Assembly: GCA_951801655.1 (NCBI GenBank)
Contig: CATONV010000004.1
Location: 1-64,000, forward strand
Direction of reading: 5' to 3'
DNA: 64,000 nt
Origin: an uncultured Oscillospiraceae bacterium
Lineage (GTDB): Bacteria > Bacillota > Clostridia > Oscillospirales > Oscillospiraceae
Below are positions 48,833 to 57,603 of this stretch, one piece after another. Under the pieces are notes generated by a model. It saw only the letters and a list, made by a program, of their open reading frames with translations. It ran no database searches and was not told where the DNA came from. Each line of letters starts with the position of its first letter. Position 1 is the first letter of the stretch. A program made the translations under genes and the position numbers.

Positions 48833-49948
48833 TCACCTCGTTCTTAACAGCTCCCGCGCACGGCGCAGGCGTGGGAGGGCGTAGGCAAAAAAACCAGCAT
48901 ACGCCTGGCAGTAATAATTACGTCCCAGTCCGTCGGCCTCAGCAAGCCGATCCCGGCGGCAGCCGTTGCGGCACAGGGCGTACCACTGACAGCGGCCGCA
49001 CTCCTCCGGAACGCGCTTCGACGCCTGGATAAATCCTATATCCTCTCTGGCCCGGTCCAACTCCGCCCAGGAGTTCTCCAGAATGTTCCCTAGGCGGTAC
49101 TGGTCCAGCCCGTAGAAGTCGCAGGGGTAGACAGTGCCGTCTGCCTCCACCAGATACTGCAGGCCACAGCACCCCCGCATGGAGCACTGTTCCGGGGCGT
49201 GTCCGCCCAGCATCCACACCAGATTGTCGAAGTAGCGGACAGACCAGTACCGGCCCTGCTCCAGCTCTCGGTACCACAGGTCAAAGAGGGTCTTTAAAAA
49301 TTCTTCATACTGCTTTGGCGACAGGGAAAAACTCTGTCCGCCCCTGTCACCCTCCAAAGGGTCCAGACAGGGGATGTACTGCTGGAAGCGAAAGCCCTCC
49401 CTGCACAGGCTGGAAAAAACACTCTGGACATGCCGGGCCAGATATCCGGTCACTACGGTGAGGACATTGTAGTCCACCTCGGCCCGGTCCAGCAGCCGGG
49501 CCGCCCGCAGAACCCGGTCGTAGGTCCCCCTCCCCGCCCCGTCCTTCCGGAAGCGGTCGTGGCACTCCCGGTTACCGTCCAGGGAAAGTCCCACCAGAAA
49601 ATGGTTTTCCCGAAAAAAGCGGCACCAGTCCTCATCCAGCAGTATCCCATTGGTCTGAACGGCATATTGGACTGCCAGGCCGGCAGGGAATGTCTCATGC
49701 ACATGGGAGACAAAATCCCGGTAGAACTCCAGCCCCGCCAGGGTTGGCTCTCCTCCTTGAAACAGAAAGCTGACCGAGCCCTCCGCCGCTGTCAGCGCCT
49801 TTTCAATCAAGGCATGGCTCACCTCGATGGACATCAGTCCGTAGTTGGGGACGGCGCGGGCGCTGGCCTCGTCGGCGTAAAAGCAGTAGGCGCAGCGCAG
49901 GTTGCAGCCGCTGGAGGCCGGCTTCAGCAGGATACTCAGGGGCGGCAT
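48833..49948 (-). CDS. Anaerobic sulfatase-maturating enzyme (radical SAM, SPASM)
   Basis: Oxygen-independent enzyme that converts an active-site Cys or Ser of sulfatases to formylglycine. ATG 49948 (AGGAGG 7 bases upstream) is preferred to GTG 49954. Radical-SAM motif 'CNLRCAYC' (CxxxCxxC, residues 15-22), 'FLFQGGEPTLAG', and 'VQTNGILLDEDWCRFF'. The C-terminal SPASM clusters are 'CSMRGCCGLQYLVEADGTVYPCDFY' and 'CGRCQWYALCRNGCRRDR'. Length (371) is typical. The sulfatase two genes upstream has Cys at the target position, a natural client. Confidence 0.92.
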   Translation of the reverse strand: MPPLSILLKPASSGCNLRCAYCFYADEASARAVPNYGLMSIEVSHALIEKALTAAEGSVSFLFQGGEPTLAGLEFYRDFVSHVHETFPAGLAVQYAVQTNGILLDEDWCRFFRENHFLVGLSLDGNRECHDRFRKDGAGRGTYDRVLRAARLLDRAEVDYNVLTVVTGYLARHVQSVFSSLCREGFRFQQYIPCLDPLEGDRGGQSFSLSPKQYEEFLKTLFDLWYRELEQGRYWSVRYFDNLVWMLGGHAPEQCSMRGCCGLQYLVEADGTVYPCDFYGLDQYRLGNILENSWAELDRAREDIGFIQASKRVPEECGRCQWYALCRNGCRRDRLAEADGLGRNYYCQAYAGFFAYALPRLRRARELLRTR

Positions 49949-49981
49949 AGGCACTCCTCCTCTCTCCCTTGTTTGTGAATC

Positions 49982-50003
49982 GGGCCGCCCAAACGGGCGG
50001 CCC
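49982..50003 (-). terminator. Hairpin after the GntR-type regulator
   Basis: Stem GGGCCGCCC/GGGCGGCCC with a 4-base loop, between regulator and maturase. No clear T-run; probably an attenuator. Confidence 0.5.
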
Positions 50004-50010
50004 TCGCTGT

Positions 50011-51120
50011 CTATTTTCTGGCCGGCCCCACAGAGCGGCCCAGATAGATCTCCGGGGCCAAGACATAGGTATAATTGATGTCGTCGCAGTCCCGGTTACG
50101 GATCATCCGCATCAGTCGGGAGGCCACCTCTCGACCGATGCGGAAGCCTTGATGGACCGAACAGGTAACCCCCTCGGTCTCCCAATCCTCGTTGGAGTAG
50201 TCGAAGCACACCAGGGAGCAGTCCTCCGGCACCCGCCGCCCCTGCTCCTCCAGCACCTTCCGCACCATCCGATAGATCATATAGTTGCAGCAGACCACGG
50301 CGGTACACTGGGGCAGGCGCTTGAGGAAGCGGTCGATGGAGCGGACAAAGCGGGAGTCGTGGGCCTCGTTGGAGACGCACCATTTGGTATAGTCGTCCTG
50401 ATACTCCACCCCGTTTTTTTGAAGGGTAGCCGCCATCCCCTGAAACTTCTCAATACTCTGGTAGTTGTCCGAGACGAAGATGCCCGCAATATTCCGGTGG
50501 CCCTGTTGGATCAGCAGGCCAATGAGCTCCTCGGCACACCGCAGGTCGTTGACCACCACCCGGGGGCATTTCAGGTTGCGGTAGTAGTTGTTGTAAAAGA
50601 TGACGGGGATGCGCTTTTGATAAATCTTCTGGTAGCAGTCCAGGTTGGGGTTGAGCAGGCTGGCCTTCACGCCGTCCACGATAAAGCCCTGAAAGCCCTG
50701 GTTGACGACGGTTTGAAGGCAGTGGCGCTCATTAGCGAATTTATTGTCTGTGAGGAAGATCCTCAAATCCACCTGATCGGGGGGCAGGATGCTACGAATG
50801 CCCTCCATCAGGCTGGAGTTGGCGTTGCCGTCCTGTCCCTGGAGGATCAGGCCAATTTTCAGCTTACTGACGCTGCCTCCCGGCTCCCAGGACAGGGCGG
50901 CCTCCTTGTTGATATAGGTACCGCTGCCCTTCACCCGGCGGAGAAGGCCCTCTTGCGTCAGCCTCTCCAGGGCCCGGCGCACCGTCTCCCGGCTGACGGC
51001 CAGCTTTCGGCTCAGGGTATTCTCCGAGGGAATCTTTGTGCTGCTGGAAAACTTGTTTTCTTCAATATAGGCCCGTACCCAGAGATAGACCATCTCCGAC
51101 TTCCCGTCCAGCTCCTTCAT
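50011..51120 (-). CDS. GntR-HTH / LacI-type ligand-binding transcriptional regulator
   Basis: 369 residues. N-terminal GntR winged helix ('KIPSENTLSRKLAVSRETVRRALERLTQEG', ~24-53, then 'VKGSGTYI') is joined to a periplasmic-binding-protein type effector domain ('KIGLILQGQDGNANSSLMEGI', 'GFQGFIVDGVKASL', 'VNDLRCAEELIGLLIQQGHRNIAG', 'CFDYSNEDW'). This AraR-like layout usually responds to a sugar or sugar derivative. It lies inside the sulfatase operon, so the inducer may be a sulfated carbohydrate or its product. ATG 51120, 31 bases after the sulfatase stop. Confidence 0.9.
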   Translation of the reverse strand: MKELDGKSEMVYLWVRAYIEENKFSSSTKIPSENTLSRKLAVSRETVRRALERLTQEGLLRRVKGSGTYINKEAALSWEPGGSVSKLKIGLILQGQDGNANSSLMEGIRSILPPDQVDLRIFLTDNKFANERHCLQTVVNQGFQGFIVDGVKASLLNPNLDCYQKIYQKRIPVIFYNNYYRNLKCPRVVVNDLRCAEELIGLLIQQGHRNIAGIFVSDNYQSIEKFQGMAATLQKNGVEYQDDYTKWCVSNEAHDSRFVRSIDRFLKRLPQCTAVVCCNYMIYRMVRKVLEEQGRRVPEDCSLVCFDYSNEDWETEGVTCSVHQGFRIGREVASRLMRMIRNRDCDDINYTYVLAPEIYLGRSVGPARK

Positions 51121-51151
51121 AGCGCCCTCCCTGACGCCGCAGCGGCGCCCC

Positions 51152-52504
51152 TTAGTCAGTAATGAGAGGCCGGGTCCCCTCCGCCCGCTGGATCCAGTCC
51201 AGCAGCCTCTCCCGCAGCTCCTGCTTCACCTGGACATAGGCCGGGTCGGCCACCACATTGTTCAACTGGTGGGGGTCCTTCTCCATGTCGTAGAGGAAGT
51301 CGTCGGCATACCGGCCAGCAGCGGCCGCTTCTCCGCCGTTGACGCCGGGGGCGTAGACGGAGTAGGTATACCGGGCGGTGCGGATGCACCGGCCCACCCG
51401 GCTCTCAGAAATCTGCGCGAAAACCTCGTTGGGTCTATTATCGTCCTTTTTCTCCACCACGTCAAGGAGGTTTTCCCCAATCATAGCCTCCCCCACGTCC
51501 ACTCCGGCCAGGGCCAGAATGGTCTTGGGCAGGCTGGCAGTACTCACCAGTTCCTCCACGGCAATTCCCCCCTTGAATGGCCCGCCGGCGATGACCAGGG
51601 GCACATGGAGGGCCGCGTCGTGGCAGGAACGCTTGTAGTCGTCGTAGCCGTTGAGGTGAGAGTCCCGGTTGCGGGTGAGGAAGTGGGAGCCGTGGTCGGA
51701 GGCGAAGATGATGACCGTATTCTCATACAGCCCCTTCTCCTTCAGCCTGGCCACCAGCCGGCCAAGATTTTCGTCCAGGCTGGCGCACTGGCCCAGGTAG
51801 TCGGGATACTCCTCCGCTGCGTTGCCCCCCAGAACCTTCAGGTCCTCGGGCAGAACAAAGTCCTTGAACCTCTCCCTGGAGCCCTCCGGCCCCTCGTAGT
51901 GCTTCCGGTCGTTCTGGTGGTGGGGCTCGATCTGGGAAATGGTCATAAAGAAGGGCTTTTCTCCGTCGTACTGGTCGAAAAACTCTAACGCCATGTCGTT
52001 GATGCAGTCGGCCCGGTAGCCCTTGAAGTCCACCCGCTGGTCGTTCTCGTCAAAGACGAAGCCGTCGTAGCCGTGGGAGGTGAACTCCAGCACGTCGGCG
52101 GCGCGCCAGAAGCCGGTGTAGCCCCCCCGCAGCTCCCGGGGAATAGCGGTGATGGTGTGGTCAATCGCAGGGGGCTTCTCCAGCTCCCCGTCGCTGGCCA
52201 GGTGCCACTTGCCGATGTAGGCGGTTTCATAGCCCGCCTCCTCGATATAGCTGCCCAGGGTCTTCACCCCGGCGGGCAGCATGATGTTGTTGCGGAAGCA
52301 GCCCGTCTCGGTGGGCCACTTGCCCGTCTGGAACAGGGCCCGGCAGGGGCCGCACACCGGCTGGGGGGAGAAGGCGTTGTCAAACTTCACGCCCTCCCGG
52401 GCCAGGTCGTCCAGATTGGGCGTGATGTCCAGGGGCTGGCCGAAGCAGCCGCAGGTGTCCCAGCGCTGCTGGTCGGTAAAATAGAAAATAATATTGTTGG
52501 GCAT
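51152..52504 (-). CDS. Type I (formylglycine) sulfatase, Cys type
   Basis: 450-residue hydrolase of sulfate esters. 'NIIFYFTDQQRWDTCG' (metal-binding Asp11) and the sulfatase signature 'PVCGPCRALFQTGKWPTETG' with Cys51 as the formylglycine precursor in C-x-P-x-R. 'AYIGKWHLA' (Lys and His) and 'IIFASDHGSHFLTRN' (second metal site) follow. There is no signal peptide, so it works in the cytoplasm on imported substrate, as the adjacent Tct importer suggests. It follows tctA by 3 bases, with AAAGGAGG upstream. Exact substrate unknown (sulfated sugar, choline sulfate or a phosphonate-like ester are possible). Confidence 0.9.
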   Translation of the reverse strand: MPNNIIFYFTDQQRWDTCGCFGQPLDITPNLDDLAREGVKFDNAFSPQPVCGPCRALFQTGKWPTETGCFRNNIMLPAGVKTLGSYIEEAGYETAYIGKWHLASDGELEKPPAIDHTITAIPRELRGGYTGFWRAADVLEFTSHGYDGFVFDENDQRVDFKGYRADCINDMALEFFDQYDGEKPFFMTISQIEPHHQNDRKHYEGPEGSRERFKDFVLPEDLKVLGGNAAEEYPDYLGQCASLDENLGRLVARLKEKGLYENTVIIFASDHGSHFLTRNRDSHLNGYDDYKRSCHDAALHVPLVIAGGPFKGGIAVEELVSTASLPKTILALAGVDVGEAMIGENLLDVVEKKDDNRPNEVFAQISESRVGRCIRTARYTYSVYAPGVNGGEAAAAGRYADDFLYDMEKDPHQLNNVVADPAYVQVKQELRERLLDWIQRAEGTRPLITD

Positions 52505-52507
52505 TTG

Positions 52508-54010
52508 TCAGTCCTCCTTTTGTGGGTTGGCCTTTCTCTCCTTGATCTTGCCCCTGACGATGGTGCCCACCGCCGCCACGATGAGGACCAGGAAGATGAT
52601 GCAGTAAACGCTGCTGAAAAAGATGCTGGGGCTGCCGTTGGAGATGAGCAGGGCCCTGCGGAAGTTGGTTTCGGTCATACTGCCTAGCACCAGGCCCAGC
52701 AGGATGGGCACAGGGGGCAGCTCCAGCTTGCGCAGCACCCAGGACAGGATCCCGAACACCAGGGCTACGCCCACATCAAAGTAATTTCCGTTGACGGAGT
52801 AGGCGCCCGCAAAACAGAAAATGACGATAATGGGGGTGAGGATTTCCTGGGGAATGGACACCACTTTAGCAAAGAGAGTGGTGAGGAACTTGCCCTGGAG
52901 AAGCATAAACACATTAACCAGAATCAGGCCCAGCATGATGGCGTACATGATGTCCCCCTGGGTGGTAAACAGGCTGAGGCCGGGATTCAAGCCGTTGATC
53001 ATCAGGGCGGAGAGCATGATGGCCACCGTGCCGTCGCCGGGGATGCCCAAGGTGAGCAGGGGGATCAGGGTGGCGCCGGTGACGGCATTGTTGGCCGATT
53101 CGGCGGCGGCGACCCCCTCCACGGAGCCGTGGCCGAACTCCTCTGGGTACTTGGACATGTTCTTGGCGGTGTTGTAGCTAAACCAGGAAGCCTCCGAGGC
53201 CCCGGTGCCCGGGATGATGCCCACCAGCACACCGATGATGGAGGAGATCAGCACCGGCCGGGCCATGCGCTTATACTCCGCCTTGGTGATGACCCCGTCG
53301 TCTTTGATCTGGGTGGTGTCCAGGTTGAGCCGGTCCAGCCGCCTCTCGGCTTTGGCCATGATCTCCACCAGGGCGAACAGGCCGATCAGGCAGATGGCCA
53401 GGTCCAGGCCCAGGTAGAGCCGGGAGATGCCAAAGGTAAAGCGGTCGTAGCTGGTCATGGGGTCGGAGCCCACACAGGAGATGAGCAGGCCCAGACAGGC
53501 GGAGATGAGGCCCTTGATCATACTCTTGCCCGACACGCCGGCGATGATGGTCAGGCCGAAGACGCAGACCATAAAGTATTCCGCCGTGCCCAGCTGGGCG
53601 GCAATTTTAGCCACCTGTGGCCCCAGAAACAGCAGCATCAGGGCGGAGAACACCCCTCCGAAGGTGGACGCGTACAGGGCGATTTTCAGTGCCGCCTTGG
53701 TGCGCCCCTTCTCGGACAAGGGGTGTCCGTCCAGCATGGTGGCCGCCGCGTGGGGGGTGCCGGGGGTGTTGATGAGGATGGCGGACACGCTGCCGCCGTA
53801 GCCGCCGGCGCAGTAGATGCCCAGCAGGAACATCATGCCGGGGATGGCCGTCATGGAGTAGGTGACGGGCAGGAACAAAATCACGCACAGGATGACACTC
53901 AGGCCGGGGATGGCCGCGAAGACCGAGCCGATAAACACGCCGATGTTGATCCAAAGGATATTTTCCAGGGTAAACAGCAGGCCGGTGGCCGGAATGATAT
54001 GCTGTAACAT
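52508..54010 (-). CDS. tctA: Tripartite tricarboxylate transporter permease (TctA)
   Basis: 500-residue, ~12-helix permease. Family motifs: 'NIGVFIGSVFAAIPGLSVIL', 'YGGSVSAILINTPGTPHAAAT', 'IIGVLVGIIPGTGASEASWF', 'ESANNAVTGATLIPLLTLGIPGDGTVAIML'. It forms the transport channel with TctB. Strong ribosome binding site GGAGGGGGAGG. Encoded between tctB and the sulfatase. Confidence 0.95.
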   Translation of the reverse strand: MLQHIIPATGLLFTLENILWINIGVFIGSVFAAIPGLSVILCVILFLPVTYSMTAIPGMMFLLGIYCAGGYGGSVSAILINTPGTPHAAATMLDGHPLSEKGRTKAALKIALYASTFGGVFSALMLLFLGPQVAKIAAQLGTAEYFMVCVFGLTIIAGVSGKSMIKGLISACLGLLISCVGSDPMTSYDRFTFGISRLYLGLDLAICLIGLFALVEIMAKAERRLDRLNLDTTQIKDDGVITKAEYKRMARPVLISSIIGVLVGIIPGTGASEASWFSYNTAKNMSKYPEEFGHGSVEGVAAAESANNAVTGATLIPLLTLGIPGDGTVAIMLSALMINGLNPGLSLFTTQGDIMYAIMLGLILVNVFMLLQGKFLTTLFAKVVSIPQEILTPIIVIFCFAGAYSVNGNYFDVGVALVFGILSWVLRKLELPPVPILLGLVLGSMTETNFRRALLISNGSPSIFFSSVYCIIFLVLIVAAVGTIVRGKIKERKANPQKED

Positions 54011-54026
54011 AAAATCCTCCCCCTCC

Positions 54027-54542
54027 TTAAAAGTCCACGCCCAGGGCGAAGCGGAAGGCGGCCCAGATAGCCACCGCCAACACCAGGGTGATCACGTAGT
54101 AGGACTTCTTCCGGCACCGGAAGTAGAGAAGAAAGCCCAGGCAACAGAAGACCGCGCCCACCACAAACAGGCCGGTGAGTCTGCTGAGCAGCCAGGTGCC
54201 CACCAGAATGGCCAGGATTACCAGGGCCTTTATCTCCACCTGCACATTGATGACCTTCCAGTTCAGGGGCTGTTTGGTGGCCAGTTTATACAGCTCCTTG
54301 CCCACCAGCATGGCGCAGCAGAGAATCATTACCACCATCAGCAGCGTGGGGAAGGCCCGACCGTTGACCACGTCCTTTTCGGAAATCGCCACCTGGTCCG
54401 GCATGACCAGCAAAACGCCAAGCCCCAAAAGGAAAAATACGACACCGGTCACCAAATCGATGGGAATCCGAATTTCTTTCTCATGCAGTTTCCGGCCCCA
54501 GGAATCCATGCGGCCGTTGAACTGCTCCACCCATTTACTCAT
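54027..54542 (-). CDS. tctB: Tripartite tricarboxylate transporter small subunit (TctB)
   Basis: 171 residues with about four membrane helices ('IDLVTGVVFFLLGLGVLLVM', 'AFPTLLMVVMILCCAMLVG', 'ALVILAILVGTWLLSRLTG', 'VITLVLAVAIWAAFRFALG'). Poorly conserved, as usual for TctB; identification rests on position between tctC and tctA and on the topology. Confidence 0.85.
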   Translation of the reverse strand: MSKWVEQFNGRMDSWGRKLHEKEIRIPIDLVTGVVFFLLGLGVLLVMPDQVAISEKDVVNGRAFPTLLMVVMILCCAMLVGKELYKLATKQPLNWKVINVQVEIKALVILAILVGTWLLSRLTGLFVVGAVFCCLGFLLYFRCRKKSYYVITLVLAVAIWAAFRFALGVDF

Positions 54543-54563
54543 GGGGGACCTCCTTTCCTGATG

Positions 54564-54605
54564 AAAAAAGGGGAATGGGCGGGATTCCTCCCGATCCCAT
54601 TCCCC
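54564..54605 (-). terminator. Attenuator/terminator between tctC and tctB
   Basis: GGGGAATGGG/CCCATTCCCC stem followed by TTTTTT on the minus strand. It probably gives more binding protein than permease. Confidence 0.85.
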
Positions 54606-54628
54606 GCATATCCGCTGTGGTACTCAGA

Positions 54629-55594
54629 TCAGCCGGCAACGATGTCCTTGTACTCGTTGACGATGTTCTTTACGTTGTCGATGTGGGCCTCCACGTCTTC
54701 CACGGACATGGTGTCCACCTCCAGCAGCATGGTGCCGTTCAGCCAGTCGGCGACCTCCTGGTCGGCCAGGATCTTACCATAGAGCTCCTTGAGTTCTTTC
54801 ACCTTGGCCTCGTCGGTGCCGGCGCGGGCCATGACGAAGCAACGGTTGCGGAAGTAGGGATAGCCGTGCTGGCCTACGCCCTCCACACCCTCGAAGGGGC
54901 CGTTGGCGATGTCATTCTCGTCAAAAGCGCACACCACAGTGACGCCGTTCTGCTGGAAGGTCTCCAGAATCTGGGACTGGTGGGAGACGGCGAACTGGGT
55001 CTCGCCCCGGGCCACGGCCTGGGCGGCCTCAGCGGCGGACTGATAGGGGGTGAGCTTCAGCTTGTCGCCGGCGCCCATGGAGCCGAACAGGGCGGCGGCC
55101 AGGAAGGCCTCGGAGCCGGTGGCGCCGTTGACGGCCACGCTGACCTCATTGCCAGCCTGCACATAGGCCTCCAGATCGGCGATGCTGCCGATGTTCAGCT
55201 TGGCGTCGGCGGAAAGAACGAAGATGGAGGAGTACAGGTTCTCCACAAAGGCGAAGTCCTCATAGCTGAACTGCATCTTGCCAGGATCCAGGATAGAGGT
55301 GATGGACAGCAGGCCCTCGCCCACGAACACCAGCTCGGTGGCGTTGGCCTTGGTGTCGGCCACCCAGGTGTTCACGGTGGCGGCGTCGCCCTTGATGGCC
55401 TCGGCCACCAGTGTGATGGTGTCGGAATATTCGGTGGACTTGGTGGCGGCCTGCTGGCTCACCATGGCGGCCACGCCGGAGGGGGCCCAGGGGCAGGTAA
55501 CCTTCCAAGTGGCATTCTTCTTGCCGCCGCAGGAGGCAAGAAGCGTCACGCACATGGCGCCTACAAGAGCAAGGCTGAGAATTTTCTTTTTCAT
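54629..55594 (-). CDS. tctC: Tripartite tricarboxylate transporter substrate-binding lipoprotein (TctC)
   Basis: 321-residue extracytoplasmic receptor. ATG 55594 (AAAGGAG 7 bases upstream) is preferred to ATG 55600. Signal peptide 'KKKILSLALVGAMCVTLL' with lipobox 'LASC'. The mature domain has 'TCPWAPSGVAAMVSQQAATK' and 'VAVNGATGSEAFLAAALFG', typical of the Bug/TctC fold. Substrate class cannot be read from the sequence, but the operon points to an organosulfate. Confidence 0.92.
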   Translation of the reverse strand: MKKKILSLALVGAMCVTLLASCGGKKNATWKVTCPWAPSGVAAMVSQQAATKSTEYSDTITLVAEAIKGDAATVNTWVADTKANATELVFVGEGLLSITSILDPGKMQFSYEDFAFVENLYSSIFVLSADAKLNIGSIADLEAYVQAGNEVSVAVNGATGSEAFLAAALFGSMGAGDKLKLTPYQSAAEAAQAVARGETQFAVSHQSQILETFQQNGVTVVCAFDENDIANGPFEGVEGVGQHGYPYFRNRCFVMARAGTDEAKVKELKELYGKILADQEVADWLNGTMLLEVDTMSVEDVEAHIDNVKNIVNEYKDIVAG

Positions 55595-55669
55595 AATCAT
55601 ACTCCTTTTACATTTTTGTGTTTATCAGATGCGGTCAATGTCGCTCCTTCCCGCATCTGTGATAGGCTT

Positions 55670-55698
55670 AATTTAACATTGGCTATCTTTTCTTTCAA
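55670..55698 (-). promoter_or_regulatory. Promoter of the tct-sulfatase operon
   Basis: Minus strand TTGAAA (55693-55698), 17-base spacer, TAAATT (55670-55675), ~75 bases before tctC. Confidence 0.6.
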
Positions 55699-55943
55699 CA
55701 TCTTTTTTCAGAAAATAACAAAAGTTGTATGGCTATTGTCCTTTCCGGCAAAACCTGTCTGTCTGATTTCACTTTGTTCAACGCTTTGTACAAATTTCGA
55801 TCGTTGATTTTGTCAGTTTCCGCATAGCGTAACGGTGTCCGAAATGCGAAAAAAACAGAGAACCAGATTAAGGCGGGATAAAACACATCGCTGCAAAAGG
55901 AATCCTATGACCCGTTTAAGGGTGAGTTGTCTCATAAGAGAAC

Positions 55944-55970
55944 ATAAAAACAGCCCCACATTCGTGGGGC
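55944..55970 (-). terminator. Terminator of the glycoside hydrolase operon
   Basis: Minus strand GCCCCAC-GAAT-GTGGGGC followed by TGTTTTTATG, downstream of the GH32 gene. Confidence 0.82.
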
Positions 55971-56100
55971 CGCTTGTAAGAGTATGTGGTGGGCAGTCCG
56001 CTTCACCACACCTTGAGGCACGGCCAATATTACGCCCTGATCGGGCGTGTGCAGGCCGCCCGTTTTACAGGCGGTCCTGATTCCGGCTAACCCGGCAATT

Positions 56101-57603
56101 TTAACGCTTATCCTCCCGATCGAATATCAGGTCATATTTTTCCACATCCACCAGCGCAGAGCCGCCGGCCTCAAAGGTGATGGCCTCCGCCTCCTGCCGG
56201 GTGTAGATTACGGTGCTGGCGGCCTGTTCGCCGTCGTTGACGAACACCTCCACGCTGAACCGGTCCAGGACGATGCGCAGTTTAATTGCGCTGTTCCCGG
56301 GCCGCACCAAAAACTTGCGCGTATGGACAATATCGTGGGGCAGGCCGCTGTGGGTCCGGTCCAGCTTCAGAACGCCGTCGCCGGGGCGGTACTGGAGTCT
56401 GGTCTCATACTGCTCGTCCTTGGCCACCCGGATGCAGAACCAGCGGCAGCTCTTGCCGTCGGCGGGCCGGACGGTAACCGTCATATCCAGCACCCGGCCC
56501 TGGACGCCGGGCAGGCTGACCTCCCCGCTGACAGGTACGCCGGTGTGCTTCACGCAGCGCCCCCAATAGTCCTCCAGCTCCCGGACCGGGACCTGATACA
56601 GCCGCCCGTTCCGCACCGAAAGCTCCCGGGGCAGTGTCATCTGCCCAAACCACCGGCAGTGGGCGGGCTTGGCCCCCGCCGAGGCCCAGTTCTGCATCCA
56701 CGCGATCATGATCCGCCGCCCGTCGGCCGTCCGCAGGGTCTGGGGGGCGTAGAAGTCCAGGCCGTAGTCGATGGCCTGGACGTGCCGGCGCACAAAGTCC
56801 CCTCTCCCGGGCTCACAGTCGCCGATGAGGCACACGGTGCCGTTGCCCGTGTGGAACTCCAGCCCCTCCGGGTCCATCTCCTGGGGGCTGACAATCAGCA
56901 CCTGTCTACCGTCCAGCGGAAAGAAGTCGGGGCACTCCCACATCTTGCCGTACCGGTTGCGGGAGCGGTCCAGGGTGCGGACAAACTGCCAATGAAAGCA
57001 GTCCGCGCTGCGGTACAGCAGGATGGCGCCGCTGTCGTCCTCGGTGCGGTTTCCGATTGCGGCGCGGTAGGTCCCGTCCTCCTCCCGCCACAGCTTCGGG
57101 TCCCGAAAATCAATGGCGCTCCCCCCCTGGGGCAGGTCTTCCCCGGTTAAAACAGGGTTGCCCGGATATTTCTCATAGTCCACCCCGTCTCCAATGGCCA
57201 GGCACTGGGTCTGGACGTCCTGGAGGTAGCCGTCGGCGTTGTGACTCCTTCTGACGCCGGTGTACATCAGCAGCTGCCGCCCGTCGGGCAGCTCCACAGC
57301 CCCGCCGGAAAAACAGCCGAAGGCGTCGTAGTCCTCGTCGGGGGCCAGGGCCACGGGCAGTCTCTCCCAGCGGAGAAAATCCCTGGATTTCAGGTGCCCC
57401 CAGTGCATGGGGCCCCACTCGTTGGAATACGGGTGGTACTGAAAGAACAGGTGGCACTCCCCCCGATAAAAGGAAAAGCCGTTGGGGTCGTTCATCCAGC
57501 CGATGGCGGGGGTGGCGTGGAAGGCGGGGCGCTCGCTGTCGGGGATGTGGGGGCCGTACTGAGTCTCAAACGCCCGGGCCTCTTGCAGCGGTCTACTGGT
57601 CAT
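56101..57603 (-). CDS. scrB: GH32 beta-fructosidase (sucrose-6-phosphate hydrolase type)
   Basis: 500-residue retaining beta-fructofuranosidase. GH32 motifs are in order: nucleophile Asp39 in 'WMNDPNG', 'YDAFGCFSGGAVEL', transition-state Asp in 'DFRDPKLW', acid/base Glu in 'MWECPDFFPL', then a C-terminal beta-sandwich. No signal peptide, so it acts on imported sucrose or fructo-oligosaccharide (possibly phosphorylated, but there is an ABC system and no PTS here). It overlaps the upstream GH13 gene by 4 bases (ATGA). The symbol reflects family similarity; substrate specificity is inferred. Confidence 0.92.
   Translation of the reverse strand: MTSRPLQEARAFETQYGPHIPDSERPAFHATPAIGWMNDPNGFSFYRGECHLFFQYHPYSNEWGPMHWGHLKSRDFLRWERLPVALAPDEDYDAFGCFSGGAVELPDGRQLLMYTGVRRSHNADGYLQDVQTQCLAIGDGVDYEKYPGNPVLTGEDLPQGGSAIDFRDPKLWREEDGTYRAAIGNRTEDDSGAILLYRSADCFHWQFVRTLDRSRNRYGKMWECPDFFPLDGRQVLIVSPQEMDPEGLEFHTGNGTVCLIGDCEPGRGDFVRRHVQAIDYGLDFYAPQTLRTADGRRIMIAWMQNWASAGAKPAHCRWFGQMTLPRELSVRNGRLYQVPVRELEDYWGRCVKHTGVPVSGEVSLPGVQGRVLDMTVTVRPADGKSCRWFCIRVAKDEQYETRLQYRPGDGVLKLDRTHSGLPHDIVHTRKFLVRPGNSAIKLRIVLDRFSVEVFVNDGEQAASTVIYTRQEAEAITFEAGGSALVDVEKYDLIFDREDKR

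Larger units (their letters stand above)
55595..56100. other. 500-base intergenic region between tctC and GH32 genes
   Basis: Holds the tct promoter and the terminator of the glycoside hydrolase operon. The 63- to 97-aa ORFs across it have no recognisable features. AT-rich near tctC. Confidence 0.6.
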
